Source of the DNA: Bordetella sp. BOR01
GTDB taxonomy: Bacteria; Pseudomonadota; Gammaproteobacteria; Burkholderiales; Burkholderiaceae_B
Reading direction: 5' to 3'
DNA length: 64,000 nucleotides
Assembly (NCBI RefSeq): GCF_019218885.1
Contig: NZ_JAHUWT010000001.1
Coordinates: forward strand, 1-64,000
Shown: piece after piece, positions 49,547 through 60,344 of the stretch
Position numbering within the stretch: the first letter of the stretch is position 1
Layout of the letters: every line of letters starts with the position of its first letter
Translations under genes and position numbers: made by a program
The notes under the pieces: model-generated
What the model was told of the DNA's origin: nothing
What the model saw: only the letters and a program-made list of their open reading frames with translations
The model's database searches: none

Positions 49547-50156
49547 TACGCTGCTGCTGGTGGGCGTGCCCAGCCTTATCGCCGTGCTGGTGGGCATTCC
49601 GCTGGGCGTGGTGCTGGTGGTGACCGCGCGCGGTGCGCTGTTGCAGAACCTGGCCGTGAATCGTTCGCTGGGCGCGGTCGTCAACATTACCCGCTCGGTG
49701 CCGTTCATCATCCTGATGGTGGCCATCATCCCGTTCACGCGGCTGATCGCGCAGACGTCCATTGGCACCACTGCGGCCATCGTGCCCTTGTCGGTGGCGG
49801 CCATCCCGTTCATGGCCCGCATTGCAGAAAACGCCATGCGCGAAGTGGATTCCGGCCTGCTGACCGCCGCGCGCGCCATGGGCGCCAGCCCGCTGCAGAT
49901 CATCGTGAAAGTGCTGCTGCCGGAATCGCTGCCCGGCCTGGTGGCCGCCACCATCGTCACCGTGATCAGCCTGATCGGCTATTCGGCCATGGCTGGCGCC
50001 ATCGGTGGCGGCGGCCTGGGCGACCTGGGCATACGCTACGGCTACCAGCGCTTCCAGCCCGATGTCATGCTGGCCGTCGTGGTGGTGCTGGTGGTGCTGG
50101 TGCAAGTCGTGCAGGGCCTGGGCGACTGGCTGGTACGCCGCATGTCGCATCGCTGA
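49503..50156 (+). CDS. metI: Methionine ABC importer permease MetI
   Basis: This 217-aa permease has five hydrophobic helices and the EAA-type coupling loop SGLLTAARAMGASPLQIIVKVLLPE that contacts MetN. It is transcribed as metN-metI-metQ. The ATG at 49503 lies within metN and is preceded by GAAGAAATAG. Length is typical (217 in homologues). Confidence 0.93.
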   Translation: MSPQLIDLLATSLLDTLLLVGVPSLIAVLVGIPLGVVLVVTARGALLQNLAVNRSLGAVVNITRSVPFIILMVAIIPFTRLIAQTSIGTTAAIVPLSVAAIPFMARIAENAMREVDSGLLTAARAMGASPLQIIVKVLLPESLPGLVAATIVTVISLIGYSAMAGAIGGGGLGDLGIRYGYQRFQPDVMLAVVVVLVVLVQVVQGLGDWLVRRMSHR

Positions 50157-50193
50157 GTTTTTGCCAAGCTTTCTTACCCGGAACCTACCCAAC

Positions 50194-50991
50194 ATGAGCA
50201 CCAAGTTCTTCAAGTCGCTGGCCGCGCTGGCCCTGGGCGCCACCGCTTTCGCACAACCCGCGCTGGCGCAGGACAAGCCGCTGAAAATCGGCGTCACCGC
50301 CGGTCCGCATGCGCAGATTTTCGACCTGGTCAAGCAGGAAGCCGCCAAGCAGGGCCTGCAGATCGAGGTCATCGAGTTCACCGACTATGTGCAGCCCAAT
50401 GCTGCGCTGGCCGCGGGCGACCTGGACATGAACAGCTACCAGCACCAGCCATACCTGGATTCGGCCAATGCCGATCGCGGCTACAAGCTGGCCAGCATCG
50501 CCAAGACGGTGATTTTCCCCATTGGCATCTACAGCAAGAAGGTCAAGAAGCTGGACGAGCTGAAGCAGGGCGCCCAGATCGGCTTACCCAACGACCCCAC
50601 CAACGGCGGCCGGGCCTTGCTGCTGCTGCAGGCCCAGGGGCTGATCAAACTGAACCCTGATGCAGGATTGAAGGCCACCCCGATCGACGTGGCCGAGAAT
50701 CCGCGCAAGCTGCGCTTCGTGGAACTGGACGCCGCCCAGTTGCCGCGTTCGCTGGACGACACCGACGCTTCGGCCGTGAATACCAACTTCGCACTGGAAG
50801 CCGGCCTGGATCCCAACAAGGACGCCATCGCTCGCGAATCGTCCGAGTCGCCCTATGCCAACGTGCTGGTGGTGCGCGAACAGGACCAGGCCCGCCCCGA
50901 TCTGCAAAAGCTGGTCGGCATCTATCAGAGCCCCGTCGTGAAGGCGTTTATCGCCGAGAAATTCAAGGGCGCGGTGGTCGCCGCCTGGTAA
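50194..50991 (+). CDS. metQ: Methionine-binding protein MetQ
   Basis: This 265-aa periplasmic receptor of the NlpA family delivers methionine to MetNI. Signal peptide about residues 1-26 (ending PALAQDKP), then KIGVTAGPHAQIFD and the substrate-site segment LDMNSYQHQPYLD. Unlike E. coli MetQ there is no lipobox Cys, so it is likely a soluble periplasmic protein cleaved by signal peptidase I. The ATG at 50194 is chosen because the frame upstream is metI out of frame. Confidence 0.92.
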   Translation: MSTKFFKSLAALALGATAFAQPALAQDKPLKIGVTAGPHAQIFDLVKQEAAKQGLQIEVIEFTDYVQPNAALAAGDLDMNSYQHQPYLDSANADRGYKLASIAKTVIFPIGIYSKKVKKLDELKQGAQIGLPNDPTNGGRALLLLQAQGLIKLNPDAGLKATPIDVAENPRKLRFVELDAAQLPRSLDDTDASAVNTNFALEAGLDPNKDAIARESSESPYANVLVVREQDQARPDLQKLVGIYQSPVVKAFIAEKFKGAVVAAW

Positions 50992-50998
50992 GCGATTT

Positions 50999-51027
50999 TT
51001 GACAATTTGACCCGCATCAGCCATAAT
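50999..51027 (+). promoter_or_regulatory. Near-consensus sigma-70 promoter of tRNA-Lys
   Basis: TTGACA (50999-51004) and CATAAT (51022-51027) have a 17-bp spacer. The predicted start near 51034 is eight bases before the tRNA 5' end, leaving a very short leader. Confidence 0.85.
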
Positions 51028-51041
51028 CTCTGGCTTCGGTC

Positions 51042-51117
51042 GGGTCGTTAGCTCAGTTGGTAGAGCAGCGGACTTTTAATCCGTTGGTCGCGCGTTCGAG
51101 TCGCGCACGACCCACCA
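51042..51117 (+). tRNA. tRNA-Lys (anticodon TTT)
   Basis: A 76-nt cloverleaf: acceptor GGGTCGT (51042-51048) pairs with ACGACCC (51107-51113), followed by A and an encoded CCA (51115-51117). The D arm is GCTCAGTTGGTAGAGC, the anticodon arm CGGA-CTTTTAA-TCCG puts TTT at 51075-51077, and the T arm contains GTTCGAGTC. It has its own promoter and terminator. U34 of this tRNA is a substrate of mnm5 modification, in which the mnmC product at 43867 acts. Confidence 0.97.
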
Positions 51118-51132
51118 CGCAGAATCAGGAAC

Positions 51133-51166
51133 AACGCCGCTATGTATTTAGCGGCGTTTTTCTTTT
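51133..51166 (+). terminator. Terminator of tRNA-Lys
   Basis: AACGCCGCTA (51133-51142) pairs perfectly with TAGCGGCGTT (51149-51158) around a 6-base loop, then TTTTCTTTTT. It is a classical rho-independent terminator and faces the converging thioesterase gene. Confidence 0.9.
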
Positions 51167-51188
51167 TGCCTGGTCGTGCGTTCCACGC

Positions 51189-51617
51189 CTAACCGTCAGA
51201 TGCCGGCTTGGCCGCCGCGCGCACCGCGAACACCGCGTTCGCCTTCAGCATGACCTTGCCATCGACCTGCAGCAGGCAGGTTGCGTACAACAGCCTGCGC
51301 CCCTGCTTGTCGATGCGCACGTGGGCTTCCAGCCAGTCTCCGGGCTTGACCGCGTTCAGGTATTCCACCGACATCTGCACGGTTACCACCGACACCTGGG
51401 CTTCTTGCACGATGCAGTAGCCCAGCGCACTGTCAGCCAAGGTGGCCAGCAGGCCGCCGTGCGCGATGTTGTGCATGTTGGTATGCGGCATCGCCACGCG
51501 CATGGCCAGCACATTGCTGCCGGTACGCCGGTAGAAGGGGCCCAGGTCGGCCAGATGGGTCATGAAGCGGCTGCCGGGATGCCAGGGTTCGAAACCCTCG
51601 GGTATGGGATGCGTCAT
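51189..51617 (-). CDS. PaaI-type hot-dog thioesterase
   Basis: This 142-aa protein has the hot-dog helix and PaaI-like motif HNIAHGGLLATLADSALGY, followed by strands SVVTVQMSVEYLNAVKPGDWLEAH. Such enzymes hydrolyse aryl- or acyl-CoA thioesters. Context gives no substrate; the tRNA-Lys transcript and its terminator converge from one side, and modABC diverges on the other. The ATG at 51617 is used because the upstream in-frame extension to 51680 lies outside the fold. Confidence 0.82.
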   Translation of the reverse strand: MTHPIPEGFEPWHPGSRFMTHLADLGPFYRRTGSNVLAMRVAMPHTNMHNIAHGGLLATLADSALGYCIVQEAQVSVVTVQMSVEYLNAVKPGDWLEAHVRIDKQGRRLLYATCLLQVDGKVMLKANAVFAVRAAAKPASDG

Positions 51618-51742
51618 AGAGGAAGCGAAAGGCTGAAAGAGAGGCTTGCGCGCGGTATGCAGGGTTGGCGGGCAAGGCATAAGTATAAAAAGCCGCAGCG
51701 GCCTTGATTCACCGCAACAGTAACAGCAGTCGCTGGCTACAA

Positions 51743-52558
<816 letters not shown>

Positions 52559-52585
52559 CAACAAATTGAAGGGTAGTGCCGCCGC

Positions 52586-53263
52586 ATGCACCTGGACTCA
52601 TCCGACCTGGCGGCCATCTGGCTGACCATTCAGCTGGCGTCGCTGACGACCATCCTGCTGCTGATCATCGGCACGCCCATCGCCTGGTGGCTGGCGCGCA
52701 CGCGTTCCCGGCTGAAGGGGCCCATCGGCGCGGTGGTGGCCTTGCCGCTGGTACTGCCGCCTACCGTGCTGGGCTTTTACCTGCTGGTGGTAATGGGTCC
52801 GAACGGGCCGGTGGGGCAGGTGACCCAATCGCTGGGGCTGGGCGTGCTGCCCTTCACCTTTGCAGGCCTGGTGGTGGGCTCGGTGGTGTATTCGCTGCCG
52901 TTTGTGGTGCAGCCCTTGCAGAATGCCTTTGAAGCCATCGGCACACGACCGCTGGAAGCCGCCGCCACGCTGCGCGCCAGTCCGCGCGATTGTTTTTTCT
53001 CGGTGGTGCTGCCGCTGGCGCGGCCCGGTTTCATCACCGCGGGCATCCTGGGCTTTGCGCATACCGTGGGCGAGTTCGGCGTGGTGCTGATGATAGGCGG
53101 CAATATCGAAGGCAGGACGCGTGTGGTGTCGGTGCAGATCTACGACCACGTCGAAGCGCTGGAATACGCGCAAGCACACTGGCTGGCCGGCGGCATGGTG
53201 GTGTTTTCTTTCGTGGTGCTGTTGCTGCTTTACACGCGGCGGCGCGCCGTCAGCGTGTGGTAA
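52586..53263 (+). CDS. modB: Molybdate ABC permease ModB
   Basis: This 225-aa permease has five to six hydrophobic helices and the EAA loop [25 protein letters not shown]. It forms the transmembrane channel with ModC. The gene begins 27 bp after modA and is followed 5 bp later by modC, consistent with one transcript. Confidence 0.92.
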   Translation: MHLDSSDLAAIWLTIQLASLTTILLLIIGTPIAWWLARTRSRLKGPIGAVVALPLVLPPTVLGFYLLVVMGPNGPVGQVTQSLGLGVLPFTFAGLVVGSVVYSLPFVVQPLQNAFEAIGTRPLEAAATLRASPRDCFFSVVLPLARPGFITAGILGFAHTVGEFGVVLMIGGNIEGRTRVVSVQIYDHVEALEYAQAHWLAGGMVVFSFVVLLLLYTRRRAVSVW

Positions 53264-53268
53264 GCGCG

Positions 53269-54366
53269 ATGACCGACCCGATCGCTGGCATCGAGGCGCG
53301 TTTCCGCGTTGACTACGCCGATTTCTCGCTGGACCTGGACCTGCAACTGCCCGGCCATGGCGTGACTGCGCTGTACGGCCATTCGGGCTCGGGCAAGACT
53401 ACCTGCCTGCGCTGCGTGGCTGGCCTGGCGCCGGTGGCTCGGGGCTATCTGCGCGTCGATGGCGAGGTCTGGCTGGATACGGCAAGCGGCATCGACGTGC
53501 CCACGCATCGGCGGCCGCTGGGCTATGTGTTCCAGGAAGCCAGCCTGTTTCCGCACCTGACCGTGCTGCGCAACCTGCAATTCGGCCTGACGCGGGTGCC
53601 TGTCCGCGAACGCCGTGTGGATCTGGACCAGGCGGCCGAACTGCTGGGCATTGCCCATTTGCTGCAGCGCCTGCCGGCCGGCCTGTCGGGTGGCGAGCGC
53701 CAGCGGGTGGGCATGGCGCGCGCGCTGCTGACCAGCCCGCGCCTGCTGCTGATGGACGAGCCCCTGGCTTCGCTGGACATGGCGCGCAAGCAAGAGATCC
53801 TGCCGTACCTGGAACGCCTGCACAGCGAACTGGATATCCCGGTGCTTTACGTCAGCCACGCGCCGCAGGAAGTGGCGCGGCTGGCAGACCACCTGGTGCT
53901 GCTGGAAAACGGCCGCGCGACGGCCAGCGGTCCGATCGGGCCGATGCTCTCGCGCCTGGACTTGCCGCTGGCCAGGGATGACGAGGCATCGGTGGTGGTG
54001 GCGGGCACTGTGGCCGACTTCGACCCCGCCTATCGATTGATGTCGGTGCGCCTGCCGGGCAGCACCACCTGCCTGCGCATGGTGCATGGCGCGCGGCCGC
54101 CTGGCTACCCGGCGCGGCTGGCGATCAAGGCGCGCGATGTCAGCCTGGCGCTGGCGCATCCGCAGGACAGCAGCATCGTCAACGTGATCCCGGTGCGCGT
54201 GCTGGACATGACGCCCGCCGACAACCCCGACCATATCCTGGTGCGCCTGGATGCCGATGGCACGCCCTTGCTGGCGCGCATTACGCGCTATTCGCGCGAT
54301 CAACTGAAGCTGGCGCCGGGCACGCATGCCTGGGCGCAGGTCAAGGCGGTGTCGGTATTGGGTTAG
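53269..54366 (+). CDS. modC: Molybdate ABC importer ATPase ModC
   Basis: This 365-aa ATPase has Walker [10 protein letters not shown], the signature [10 protein letters not shown], Walker [13 protein letters not shown], and a C-terminal TOBE/molbindin domain (from ~295, with [25 protein letters not shown]) that binds molybdate and can block transport. The ATG at 53269 gives the normal length; upstream codons in the same frame are modB out of frame. Confidence 0.93.
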   Translation: MTDPIAGIEARFRVDYADFSLDLDLQLPGHGVTALYGHSGSGKTTCLRCVAGLAPVARGYLRVDGEVWLDTASGIDVPTHRRPLGYVFQEASLFPHLTVLRNLQFGLTRVPVRERRVDLDQAAELLGIAHLLQRLPAGLSGGERQRVGMARALLTSPRLLLMDEPLASLDMARKQEILPYLERLHSELDIPVLYVSHAPQEVARLADHLVLLENGRATASGPIGPMLSRLDLPLARDDEASVVVAGTVADFDPAYRLMSVRLPGSTTCLRMVHGARPPGYPARLAIKARDVSLALAHPQDSSIVNVIPVRVLDMTPADNPDHILVRLDADGTPLLARITRYSRDQLKLAPGTHAWAQVKAVSVLG

Positions 54367-54396
54367 CCGGGCCGGCTGCAGCAGCGCGCGGCGCAG

Positions 54397-55296
54397 TCAG
54401 ATGAACAGTTGCCGCATGTCCAGCCCGCGGATGATGGCGGCCGTGGCTTCGACCAGTGCCGGCAGCGGATGGCGCATCGGCGTCGCCAGGGTCAGGTTGT
54501 TCATGATGATGGGGTCGACGATTTCCGAGCAGACCAGGTAGCTTTGCCCCGGCATGTCATGCAGGGCCGAGCGCGGCAGGATGGTGTAGAGGCTGTCCTG
54601 CGTCATGGTTTCCAGGATGGTGTGGACCACGTCGACCTCGGCCGCGATGTCCAGCACCACGTCCAGGTCGCGGCAGGTCTTGTCCACCAGGGCGCGGATG
54701 GTGTTGGGCGCGCTGGGCAGCACCAGCGGATAGCTGCCCAGGTCGCGCGCCCGCACGCGCGGCGGCGGCGCCGGCTGGCACGATTTGCCGTACGCCAGTA
54801 CCAGGTCTTCGCGATACACGGATTCGAACCGCACCAGCGTGGAGGGCGGTGGGTCGTACAGCAGCGCCAGGTCGACCCGGTCTTTGACCAGCCATTCGTT
54901 CATTTCAGAGCTCAGGCCTTCGGCCAGCGTCAGTGCCGCATCAGGGTGCTGGCGCCGGAACGCCTGCACGATCTGAGGCGCCAGGCGCCGCGCCACCCGG
55001 TGCGGCATCCCCAGCCGCACCTTGTCTTGCGTGGTCGAGGCGTACGCGCGCATATCTTGCCGGGCGTGCTGGGCCAGGGCGTCCAGCGCCTTGGCATGCG
55101 CCAGGAAGCGCAGGCCCGCGGGCGTGGGTTCGACGCCGCGGCCGGTGCGGGCCAGCAGATGGTGGCGCAATTCGGCCTCGAGCAACTGGATCTGCCGGCT
55201 GAGCGACGGCTGCGACAGGCCCAGCACCTCGGCGGCGCGGGACAGGCTGCGCATTTCGCAGGCCATGATGAAGTAGCGGATTTGCTTGAGATCCAT
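54397..55296 (-). CDS. LysR-family transcriptional regulator
   Basis: This 299-aa regulator has a winged HTH (residues ~2-60, SLSRAAEVLGLSQPSLSRQIQLLEAELRHHLLART) and an effector domain from about residue 92 (KVRLGMPHRVARRLAPQIV). It resembles the NAC/CynR-type group that control aromatic and small-acid catabolism. It diverges from the six-gene operon starting at 55412, its likely target. In the 115-bp gap TATAC and TATATC flank a T-run near 55307-55326, a possible LysR site, but the match is weak. Confidence 0.86.
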   Translation of the reverse strand: MDLKQIRYFIMACEMRSLSRAAEVLGLSQPSLSRQIQLLEAELRHHLLARTGRGVEPTPAGLRFLAHAKALDALAQHARQDMRAYASTTQDKVRLGMPHRVARRLAPQIVQAFRRQHPDAALTLAEGLSSEMNEWLVKDRVDLALLYDPPPSTLVRFESVYREDLVLAYGKSCQPAPPPRVRARDLGSYPLVLPSAPNTIRALVDKTCRDLDVVLDIAAEVDVVHTILETMTQDSLYTILPRSALHDMPGQSYLVCSEIVDPIIMNNLTLATPMRHPLPALVEATAAIIRGLDMRQLFI

Positions 55297-55411
55297 TCCG
55301 CCATGGTATACGTTTTTTCTATATCAGAAGTCAGCTTCGCGGCATTGCCGGGCTTGCGCGACCTGCGCATCATGCGGGGTTGACCATCATCCCGCTGTTC
55401 TTGCTGCTTCC

Positions 55412-56281
55412 ATGCCCGATTGCGCCCCCCCTCTTGCCCAGGTCACGTCCGCCAGCCAGGCGCTGCCGGCACATGCTTGCGATAGCCATTTCCACATTTT
55501 CGGCCCGGCCGACGTCTTTCCCTACGCCGACGACCGCCCCTATACGCCGCCCGACGCGTCCTTCGAACAACTGCGCAGCCTGCACCGGCAACTGGGATTC
55601 AGCCGCGGCGTCATCGTGCAGCCCGGTTGCCACGGCTACGATATGTCGGCCACGCTGGACGCGCTGGACAAAGGGGCGGGGCAGTACCGCGCGGTGGCGC
55701 TGCTGGCACCCGATGCCGATGAACGCCAGATCGCCGAATTCGACCGCCGTGGCGTGCGCGGCGTGCGCTACAACTTCGTGGCGCACCTGGCCAATGCCGG
55801 CTGGGACGAACTGGCCGCGGTTGTGCCGTGCATTGCGCCGTTCGGCTGGCATGTGTGCATCCATTCCGACCAGGCCTCGCTGCCCGGGCTGCTGCCGCGC
55901 CTTGCGGCCTTGCCCGTGCCGTTCGTGATCGATCACATGGGGCGTGCCGCTGCCGCGCAGGGAACCGCCGGTGACGCTTTCCAGGCGCTGCTGACGCTGC
56001 GCGACCACCCTGGTGCCTGGGTGAAAATTTCGGGGCTGGACCGCGTGTCCAGTAGCGGCAAGCGTCCCTTCCGCGATGGCGAAGCCCTGGTGGCGGCCTT
56101 GCTGGAAACCATGCCCGAACGCCTGCTGTGGGGCACCGATTGGCCCCATCCCAATGTGGCCGGCGACATGCCCGACGACGGCGAGTTGCTTAATACTTTC
56201 CTGCGCTTGTGCCCCGACCCTGCCCTGCAGCGGCAGATCCTGGTGGACAACCCGGACCGGCTTTACCGATTCGAACCCTAA
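55412..56281 (+). CDS. TIM-barrel amidohydrolase (LigI-like, 2-pyrone-4,6-dicarboxylate hydrolase-like)
   Basis: This 289-aa protein has the amidohydrolase-2 pattern: ACDSHFHIFGP with the HxH metal ligands near residue 27, VIDHMGR, a KISG segment and LLWGTDWPHPN with the catalytic Asp. Relatives hydrolyse lactones or decarboxylate aromatic acids. It is the first gene of a run followed by an unknown protein, a CMD-like protein, an SDR, an SMP-30 lactonase and a Bug protein. The ATG at 55412 is preferred to an in-frame codon far upstream that overlaps the regulator's promoter region. Confidence 0.85.
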   Translation: MPDCAPPLAQVTSASQALPAHACDSHFHIFGPADVFPYADDRPYTPPDASFEQLRSLHRQLGFSRGVIVQPGCHGYDMSATLDALDKGAGQYRAVALLAPDADERQIAEFDRRGVRGVRYNFVAHLANAGWDELAAVVPCIAPFGWHVCIHSDQASLPGLLPRLAALPVPFVIDHMGRAAAAQGTAGDAFQALLTLRDHPGAWVKISGLDRVSSSGKRPFRDGEALVAALLETMPERLLWGTDWPHPNVAGDMPDDGELLNTFLRLCPDPALQRQILVDNPDRLYRFEP

Positions 56282-56303
56282 CCCTCTTTTATAGAGAACA
56301 AGC

Positions 56304-56861
56304 ATGGACACAATGCTGATCAAATTTCCGGAAGAGACAGTCACCGCTGCTACCGTACGCGCCTTGCCTGGCGCGGGGCAGGGCGATATGTGGCTTTACC
56401 GGGCCGCCGATCACGCCGAGACCTATGCATTGCTGGCGGCCCCGGCCGATGCGCCGGCGCTGCAAGCCGCGTTGCGCGAACGACATCCTGGCGCCCAGGC
56501 CGTGGCGCTGGCGCAGGCCACCGATGTGGCGGGGCAGGCCGCCGGCCAGCCCGCGCCCTGGTTCTATGTGGTGGAAACCGACATCAAGCCGGGCGCCGAA
56601 GCAGACTTCGACCGCTGGTACGAAGAAGAACACTTGCCGGGGCTGGCCGCGGTGCCAGGCACCGTGCGCGCGCGCCGCTACCTGGCCCGCGAGGGTTCGC
56701 CGCGCTACTACGCCTGCTATGACCTGGCCAGCCGCGAGACCTTCGGCTCGCCGGCCTGGCTGGCCGTGCGCGGCACCGATTGGAGCAGCCGCGTGCGCCC
56801 GAATTTCATCAATACCAAGCGCACCATGTTCCGCCTGGTGCCCACCAACCAGGAGACCTGA
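56304..56861 (+). CDS. Unknown protein with two dimeric-barrel-like halves
   Basis: This 185-aa protein is not recognised. Its N-terminal half is weakly conserved; the C-terminal half from about residue 92 (WFYVVETDIKPGAEADFDRWYEEEHLPGL) resembles the ferredoxin-like alpha+beta barrel of small ethD or DUF4286-type proteins, with WYEEEHLP typical of that fold. It sits in the catabolic operon with 22 bp before it and 2 bp after it. A ligand-binding or enzymatic role in that pathway is plausible, not shown. Confidence 0.72.
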   Translation: MDTMLIKFPEETVTAATVRALPGAGQGDMWLYRAADHAETYALLAAPADAPALQAALRERHPGAQAVALAQATDVAGQAAGQPAPWFYVVETDIKPGAEADFDRWYEEEHLPGLAAVPGTVRARRYLAREGSPRYYACYDLASRETFGSPAWLAVRGTDWSSRVRPNFINTKRTMFRLVPTNQET

Positions 56862-56863
56862 CC

Positions 56864-57415
56864 ATGCCCCGCCTGAATCCCCCGGAAGTCGACGGTATGT
56901 CGGCGCACCAGCGCCGCATCCATGATGCCATCGCCAGCGGCCCGCGCGGCCGCGTGCGCGGGCCGCTGGCGGTCTGGCTGCACCGGCCGGGCCTGGCCGA
57001 GCATGCGCAGGCGCTGGGCCAGTACTGCCGCTACGACTCCAGCCTGCCTGCGCGTTTGTCCGAGTTGGCCATCCTGACCATGGCGGCGTGGTGGCGCTCG
57101 TCTTTCGAGTGGTGGGCGCATCACCCCATCGCGGTGCAGGCCGGGCTGGATGCGAACGTGGCCGAACAGATTCGCGTCGGCGACACGCCGGTGTTCGAGC
57201 AGGCCGACGAGTCCGCCGTGTACCGCTTCGTGCGTGCGCTGCTGGAGACGCGCCAAGTGCCTGACGCGCTGTACCAGGAAGCCGTGCAGGTGCTGGGCAC
57301 CGAAAGCGTCGTCGACCTGGTCGGCATCGCCGGCTACTACACGCTGATATCGATGACGATCAACGTCTTCGATATCCAGCCGACGGACGGCAGCACGGTC
57401 AGCTTCGAGCGCTGA
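56864..57415 (+). CDS. Carboxymuconolactone decarboxylase-like (AhpD-fold) protein
   Basis: This 183-aa protein resembles CMD-like proteins: an all-helical AhpD-type core with ARLSELAILTMAAWWRSSFEWWAHHPIA, where typical AhpD proteins have ExxxC/CxxC. Here no CxxC is present, so a peroxidase role is unlikely; the CMD family proper also lacks the pair. It starts 2 bp after the preceding stop and is probably translated from the same message. Confidence 0.78.
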   Translation: MPRLNPPEVDGMSAHQRRIHDAIASGPRGRVRGPLAVWLHRPGLAEHAQALGQYCRYDSSLPARLSELAILTMAAWWRSSFEWWAHHPIAVQAGLDANVAEQIRVGDTPVFEQADESAVYRFVRALLETRQVPDALYQEAVQVLGTESVVDLVGIAGYYTLISMTINVFDIQPTDGSTVSFER

Positions 57416-57449
57416 GCCGTCATTGCAACGCAACCATAAAGGACAGGTC

Positions 57450-58250
57450 ATGACAGGTCGATTGCAGGGCAAAGTGGCGATCGTGACGGGTGCCGGCAGT
57501 GTCGGGCCAGGGTGGGGCAATGGCCGTGCCATCGCCTACCGGTTCGCCCAGGAAGGCGCACGCGTGTTCGCGGTGGATATGAACGCGGATGCCATGGACG
57601 AAACCGTGGCGCGGGTGCACGAGGTGGGCGGCGAGATCGCCACCTGGCAGGCCGATGTCACGTCGTCGGATGCCGTGCGTGAGCTGGTGGGCGCCTGCAC
57701 CGATACCTGGGGCCGGGTCGACATCCTGGTCAACAACGTGGGCGGATCGCGCAAAGGCGGGCCGGTGAACCTGGATGAGCAGGCCTGGGACAAGCAGATC
57801 GACTTCAACCTGAAGAGTGTCTACCTGGGCTGCCGGCATGTGCTGCCGCTGATGGAGCGGCAGGGCGGTGGGGCCATCGTCAATATCGCGTCGACCTCGG
57901 GCACACGCTGGACCGGGTCGGCCCAGGTGGGCTACGCCAGCGCCAAGGCCGGCGTCATCCAGTTGTCGCGCGTGGTGGCGCTGGAATACGCCAAGAAAAA
58001 TATCCGATGCAATACCGTGGTTCCCGGCCAGATGCACACGCCCATGGTCGAAGTGCGGCTGGCGGGCCAGCGTGCCGGCGGCGACGTCGAGCAACTGCTG
58101 GCCCAGCGCCAGGCCCGCATTCCGCTGCCCTTCATGGGCGACGGCCTGGACACCGCCAACGCCGCGTTGTTCTTGGCGTCGGATGAAGCGCGCTTCATCA
58201 CGGCCACTGAAATCGTTGTCGACGGAGGCATGAGTGCACGCTGCGACTGA
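57450..58250 (+). CDS. SDR-family oxidoreductase
   Basis: This 266-aa NAD(P)-dependent dehydrogenase has the cofactor loop GAGSVGPGWGNGRA at residues 14-27, VNNVGG, and the active-site Y162-x3-K166 (YASAK). It is a near paralogue of the SDR at 37969: the same length, the same catalytic positions and the same WGNG variant of the glycine loop. It lies between the CMD-like gene and the lactonase gene. The ATG at 57450 follows AAAGGACAGG. Confidence 0.9.
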   Translation: MTGRLQGKVAIVTGAGSVGPGWGNGRAIAYRFAQEGARVFAVDMNADAMDETVARVHEVGGEIATWQADVTSSDAVRELVGACTDTWGRVDILVNNVGGSRKGGPVNLDEQAWDKQIDFNLKSVYLGCRHVLPLMERQGGGAIVNIASTSGTRWTGSAQVGYASAKAGVIQLSRVVALEYAKKNIRCNTVVPGQMHTPMVEVRLAGQRAGGDVEQLLAQRQARIPLPFMGDGLDTANAALFLASDEARFITATEIVVDGGMSARCD

Positions 58251-58263
58251 GGGTGCCAGTGCC

Positions 58264-59193
<930 letters not shown>

Positions 59194-59232
59194 GCGTCAA
59201 TTCTGCCAATAAGCACAAAGAGGAGAAAACCC

Positions 59233-60201
59233 ATGTTCAATATGCGCTATACCCGGATCTCGAGGTGCCTGGCCGCCGGCCTGCTGGGCCTGGCCGCCGC
59301 TGGCGCCCACGCACAGTCCAGCACCAGCCTGGTGGTGGCTTTTCCGGCCGGCGGTCCGGCCGATTCGCTGGCCCGCGTGGTGGCGGCCCAGTTGGAAAAA
59401 GAGCTGAAGCATCCGGTGCTGGTCGAGAACAAGCCCGGCGGCAATGGCGCCATCGCCGCTACCTATGTGGGGCGCGCGCGTCCCGACGGCCAGACGCTGT
59501 TCCTGAGTTCGGTGGGGGCCATCTCGATCAATCCGGCGCTGTATCCCAAGCTGATCTACGACCCCATCAATGACTTCGCGCCGGTGTCGCTGCTGGTGTC
59601 GGTGCCCGAGGTGCTGATCGTGGGGCCCGGCAGCACGCTGAAAGACGCCAAGAGTTTCGTGGCGCAGGCCAAGAGCGAAGGCCTGTCGATGGCATCGTCG
59701 GGCGTGGGCAGCATGCCGCACATGGCCATCGTGCAGTTGAAGAAGTCCACGGGCGCCAAGATTCTGCACGTGCCGTACAAGGGGGCCGCGCCGGCCATCA
59801 CCGATACCATAGGCGGCCAGGTGGCCGGCTTTATCGGCGACGTGTCGGGCCTGATGCCGCACATCAAGTCGGGCAAGGCCCGCGCGCTGGCGATCGCCGC
59901 ACCCAAGCGTTCGGCCGTGCTGCCCGACGTGCCTACCTTCGATGAGCTGGGCGTGCCCAACGTCTATGCCAACAACTGGTATGGCGTGTTCGCCCCCAAG
60001 GACACCCCGGCCGACAAGGTGGCCGAACTGAACGCGGTGATCGGCAAGGTGCTGGCATCGCCGGAACTGAAGGCCTACGAGGAATCCACCGGCGTGGAGC
60101 TCTCGCCTACCACGCCGCAGCAGTTCAGCGATATCGTGCGTGACGACGCCAAGAAGTGGGGGGAGTTGATTCGCGCCGAGGGTATTACGATGGATAACTG
60201 A
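59233..60201 (+). CDS. Bug/TctC-family periplasmic binding protein
   Basis: This 322-aa secreted protein has a signal peptide ending AHAQSS near residue 27 and the Bug hallmark VVAFPAGGPADSLARVVAAQLEKEL. The later segments VENKPGGNGAIAA and SGVGSMPHMA are typical. It closes the six-gene operon, implying that the operon's substrate is a carboxylated compound taken up from the periplasm. No TctAB permease genes are adjacent. RBS GAGGAG lies before the ATG. Confidence 0.92.
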   Translation: MFNMRYTRISRCLAAGLLGLAAAGAHAQSSTSLVVAFPAGGPADSLARVVAAQLEKELKHPVLVENKPGGNGAIAATYVGRARPDGQTLFLSSVGAISINPALYPKLIYDPINDFAPVSLLVSVPEVLIVGPGSTLKDAKSFVAQAKSEGLSMASSGVGSMPHMAIVQLKKSTGAKILHVPYKGAAPAITDTIGGQVAGFIGDVSGLMPHIKSGKARALAIAAPKRSAVLPDVPTFDELGVPNVYANNWYGVFAPKDTPADKVAELNAVIGKVLASPELKAYEESTGVELSPTTPQQFSDIVRDDAKKWGELIRAEGITMDN

Positions 60202-60344
60202 CGTTGGCCGGCTTATCCGTATTCTGATGGCGTCGTGACTGGACGGCCGTACGTTCGGCGGCGGGCGGGGGGCGTACAAAACGATTGTCGGCGGCCTGCG
60301 CCTTCCCGTAGTAGCATCGGCGATATCGCGTCAGGAGACATTGC

